Origin: Nitrospirota bacterium
GTDB lineage: Bacteria; Nitrospirota; Thermodesulfovibrionia; Thermodesulfovibrionales; JdFR-85
Direction: 5' to 3'
DNA: 38,788 nt
NCBI GenBank assembly: GCA_013152485.1
Contig: JAADGG010000001.1
Coordinates: 1 to 38,788 of the forward strand
Position numbers and translations under genes: made by a program. Within the stretch, counting starts at the first letter, position 1; each line of letters starts with the position of its first letter. Under the pieces are notes generated by a model. That model worked only from the letters and a program-made list of their open reading frames with translations, made no database searches and had not been told where the DNA came from. Below, one piece after another: positions 36,808 to 38,788 of the stretch.

Positions 36808-38559
36808 CTAAGCCCTGCTGATGAAAAAGTTCCCCATCACCAGCACGTCCATCTTTGTTTTCAGAAAGCAATGCAATGCCTCTTCAGGGTGACGGACGAT
36901 CGGTTCATCTTCATCAAACGACGTGTTGAGGACGAGCGGTACTCCGGTGATCTTTCTGAACTCCTCGATCAGCTGCCAATACAGGGGGTTGTCTTCGCGC
37001 TTAACGGTCTGCAGTCTCCCGGAGCCGTCCGCGTGAGTGAGCGCAGGAACTATATCCCGCATTTCGGGCTTGATTTTATACATCTTGAGCATGAACGGAT
37101 CCGGATAGTCCGTCTCGAAGTACTCGCCGGTGGTCTCGAGATGAATCGAGTGTGCAAATGCCTTGAAAGACTCCTGCCTGCTGACCTTTGCGCTCAGGAC
37201 GTCTTTCATGTCAGGCCTTCTCGGGTCACAGACGATGCTTCTGTTACCGAGGGCCTGAGGCCCCCATTCCATCCTGCCCTGAAACCAGCCCACGACGTTA
37301 CCGTCTGCAATCGACCTGGCCGTATCACGGCAGAGGTGGATCTCGTCTTCTACCTTTCTTATCCGGCAGTTCTCCTTCTCCAGAGCGGACGAATGGTTCT
37401 CAATGACCTGCTTTATCTTGTAATCACTGTACCCGGGTCCGAGGTACGGCTTCTCAAGCACGTAGGAGCGCGGCATGCCGAGCAGCTGATTCCACACGTA
37501 AAAAGCCGCACCGACGGCCCCTCCTGCGTCTCCTGCAGCAGGCTGTATATAGACCTCCCTGAAGGGAGTATTCTCGAATATCTTGCCGTTTGCTAGGCTG
37601 TTCATTGCACAACCGCCTGAGAGGACGAGGTTGGGACATCTCGTCTCCTTGTAGACCCTGTTGAGGATATGAAAGAAGACCTCCTCGTATCTCTTCTGGA
37701 GGGAAGCCGCTATATTCTTGTGCCTGTCGCTTATCTCCTCTCCGGGCTTACGCGCAGGTCCCAGCATGTCTTCGAGCTTCTTCGAGTAGAAAGCCCCCAT
37801 ACACGGTTCACCGTCGTGCCACCTCATGGGGATCCCCTGGGAGTGATGCGTAAAGAAGTCGAGATCGAGATTGAATTCCCCGTTCCTGTCCACCTTGAGG
37901 ATCTCCCTCATCTCCTTCATAAACTCTGGCTCACCATGTGCAGCCAGCTCCATAACCTTGTGTTCGTCGCCGTACCTGAGAAAGCCCAGGTACTGGGAAA
38001 CAGAGAGGTAGAACAGGCCCAAAGAGTGCGGGAAGAAGATCCTGTCGCCGACCTCGAGCATATTGTCCAGCCCTTTCCCCCACATGGTACCAACAAAGTC
38101 ACCGAAGAAATCAACCGACACCAGGGCGGCCTCCCTGAAGGGGGAGACGAAGAAAGAACTCGACAGGTGGGCCACGTGGTGTTCCACGTTGTGAACCTCG
38201 GCCCTTATCTTGTGACACAGAAAGCCGAGCTCTCTGTTCAGGACCTCTCCGAAATCCATGATCATGTTGGCACTCTTGAGGCGATGAGCGACCGACCGCA
38301 GGGATGGGCGCTTGGAAAAGGCGAAGAGTGCTTTCTTCACAAGGTTGGCGTTGGGTTTCCTGTTTACGGCGATATGATCGATATGCTTGAACTCTATGCC
38401 GGCCTCGTTAAGACAGTAGATTATCGCTTCAGATGGGAACCCCGCCCAGTGCTTTACCCTGGTAAACCGTTCCTCCTCTGCAGCAGCGACCAGCTCACCG
38501 TCAGCCACGATACAGGCTGAGGAATCGCCGTAATACGCGTTCAGACCGAGTATAAACAT
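36808..38559 (-). CDS. Carbamoyltransferase, NodU/CmcH/TobZ family
   Basis: ILGLNAYYGDSSACIVADGELVAAAEEERFTRVKH, HHVAHLSSSFFVSPF, LSGGCAMNSLANGKI, GRMEWGPQALGNRSIVCDPRRPDMKD. Confidence 0.94.
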   Translation of the reverse strand: MFILGLNAYYGDSSACIVADGELVAAAEEERFTRVKHWAGFPSEAIIYCLNEAGIEFKHIDHIAVNRKPNANLVKKALFAFSKRPSLRSVAHRLKSANMIMDFGEVLNRELGFLCHKIRAEVHNVEHHVAHLSSSFFVSPFREAALVSVDFFGDFVGTMWGKGLDNMLEVGDRIFFPHSLGLFYLSVSQYLGFLRYGDEHKVMELAAHGEPEFMKEMREILKVDRNGEFNLDLDFFTHHSQGIPMRWHDGEPCMGAFYSKKLEDMLGPARKPGEEISDRHKNIAASLQKRYEEVFFHILNRVYKETRCPNLVLSGGCAMNSLANGKIFENTPFREVYIQPAAGDAGGAVGAAFYVWNQLLGMPRSYVLEKPYLGPGYSDYKIKQVIENHSSALEKENCRIRKVEDEIHLCRDTARSIADGNVVGWFQGRMEWGPQALGNRSIVCDPRRPDMKDVLSAKVSRQESFKAFAHSIHLETTGEYFETDYPDPFMLKMYKIKPEMRDIVPALTHADGSGRLQTVKREDNPLYWQLIEEFRKITGVPLVLNTSFDEDEPIVRHPEEALHCFLKTKMDVLVMGNFFISRA

Positions 38560-38625
38560 TTCGCCCCCGAGAGTCAAGCTTGCGGACCGGGTTACAACAC
38601 AACATCAATGTCTCGGCAGTCTCTG

Positions 38626-38788
38626 TTACAACCTGAATGCGGCATATCGCTCACCCACGCCCCAGAGCTTGAACCTGACGATCCTCCTGTAGAGATAGAG
38701 GTAGCTGAGGGAGAAGAGCAGGAATATGCAGATCAGCGCTGGCGTGTTCGAGTGAAACGGAAAGGCCGCCGCGTTGAACACCGCCACA
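38626..38788 (-). CDS. C-terminal fragment of a membrane protein, probable O-antigen ligase/polymerase family (truncated by the window edge)
   Basis: Minus-strand translation VAVFNAAAFPFHSNTPALICIFLLFSLSYLYLYRRIVRFKLWGVGERYAAFRL*; the FPFHSNTPALI block resembles the C-terminus of O-antigen ligases. Confidence 0.55.
   Translation of the reverse strand, partial: VAVFNAAAFPFHSNTPALICIFLLFSLSYLYLYRRIVRFKLWGVGERYAAFRL

Overview
The window looks like a GC-rich bacterial chromosome segment. The gene families suggest a Nitrospirota- or Deltaproteobacteria-like anaerobe, but that is an inference. It is mostly housekeeping genes. Left half, mainly minus strand: polA, a decayed PD-(D/E)XK-like nuclease relic, topA, a 94-aa orphan, dprA, argG, a plus-strand radical SAM gene, a UMF1/Atg22-type MFS gene, hemE, an AhbD-like heme synthase gene, hflX, a hybrid histidine kinase, a TrmN6-like methyltransferase that appears frameshifted, and a cobyrinate a,c-diamide synthase. 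Right half: a small triheme c-type cytochrome with a long AT-rich leader, ilvE, a PLD/cardiolipin synthase, an amidase/GerMN/murI/rph/rdgB/ClC run, ftsH, folP, pheT, an HMA copper chaperone-like gene, a WecA-like glycosyltransferase fused to a PilZ-like domain, a NodU/CmcH-type carbamoyltransferase, and the 3' end of a probable O-antigen ligase. I saw no CRISPR array, tRNA, rRNA or intact mobile element, and no convincing new multi-gene defence or biosynthetic system. The best leads are the WecA-PilZ fusion, an apparent AUA start in hflX, a PheT lacking its tRNA-binding domain and not next to pheS, hemE beside ahbD, two frameshifted genes, and the repeat-bearing leader of the cytochrome gene. 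All family assignments come from reading protein motifs; no database search was run.
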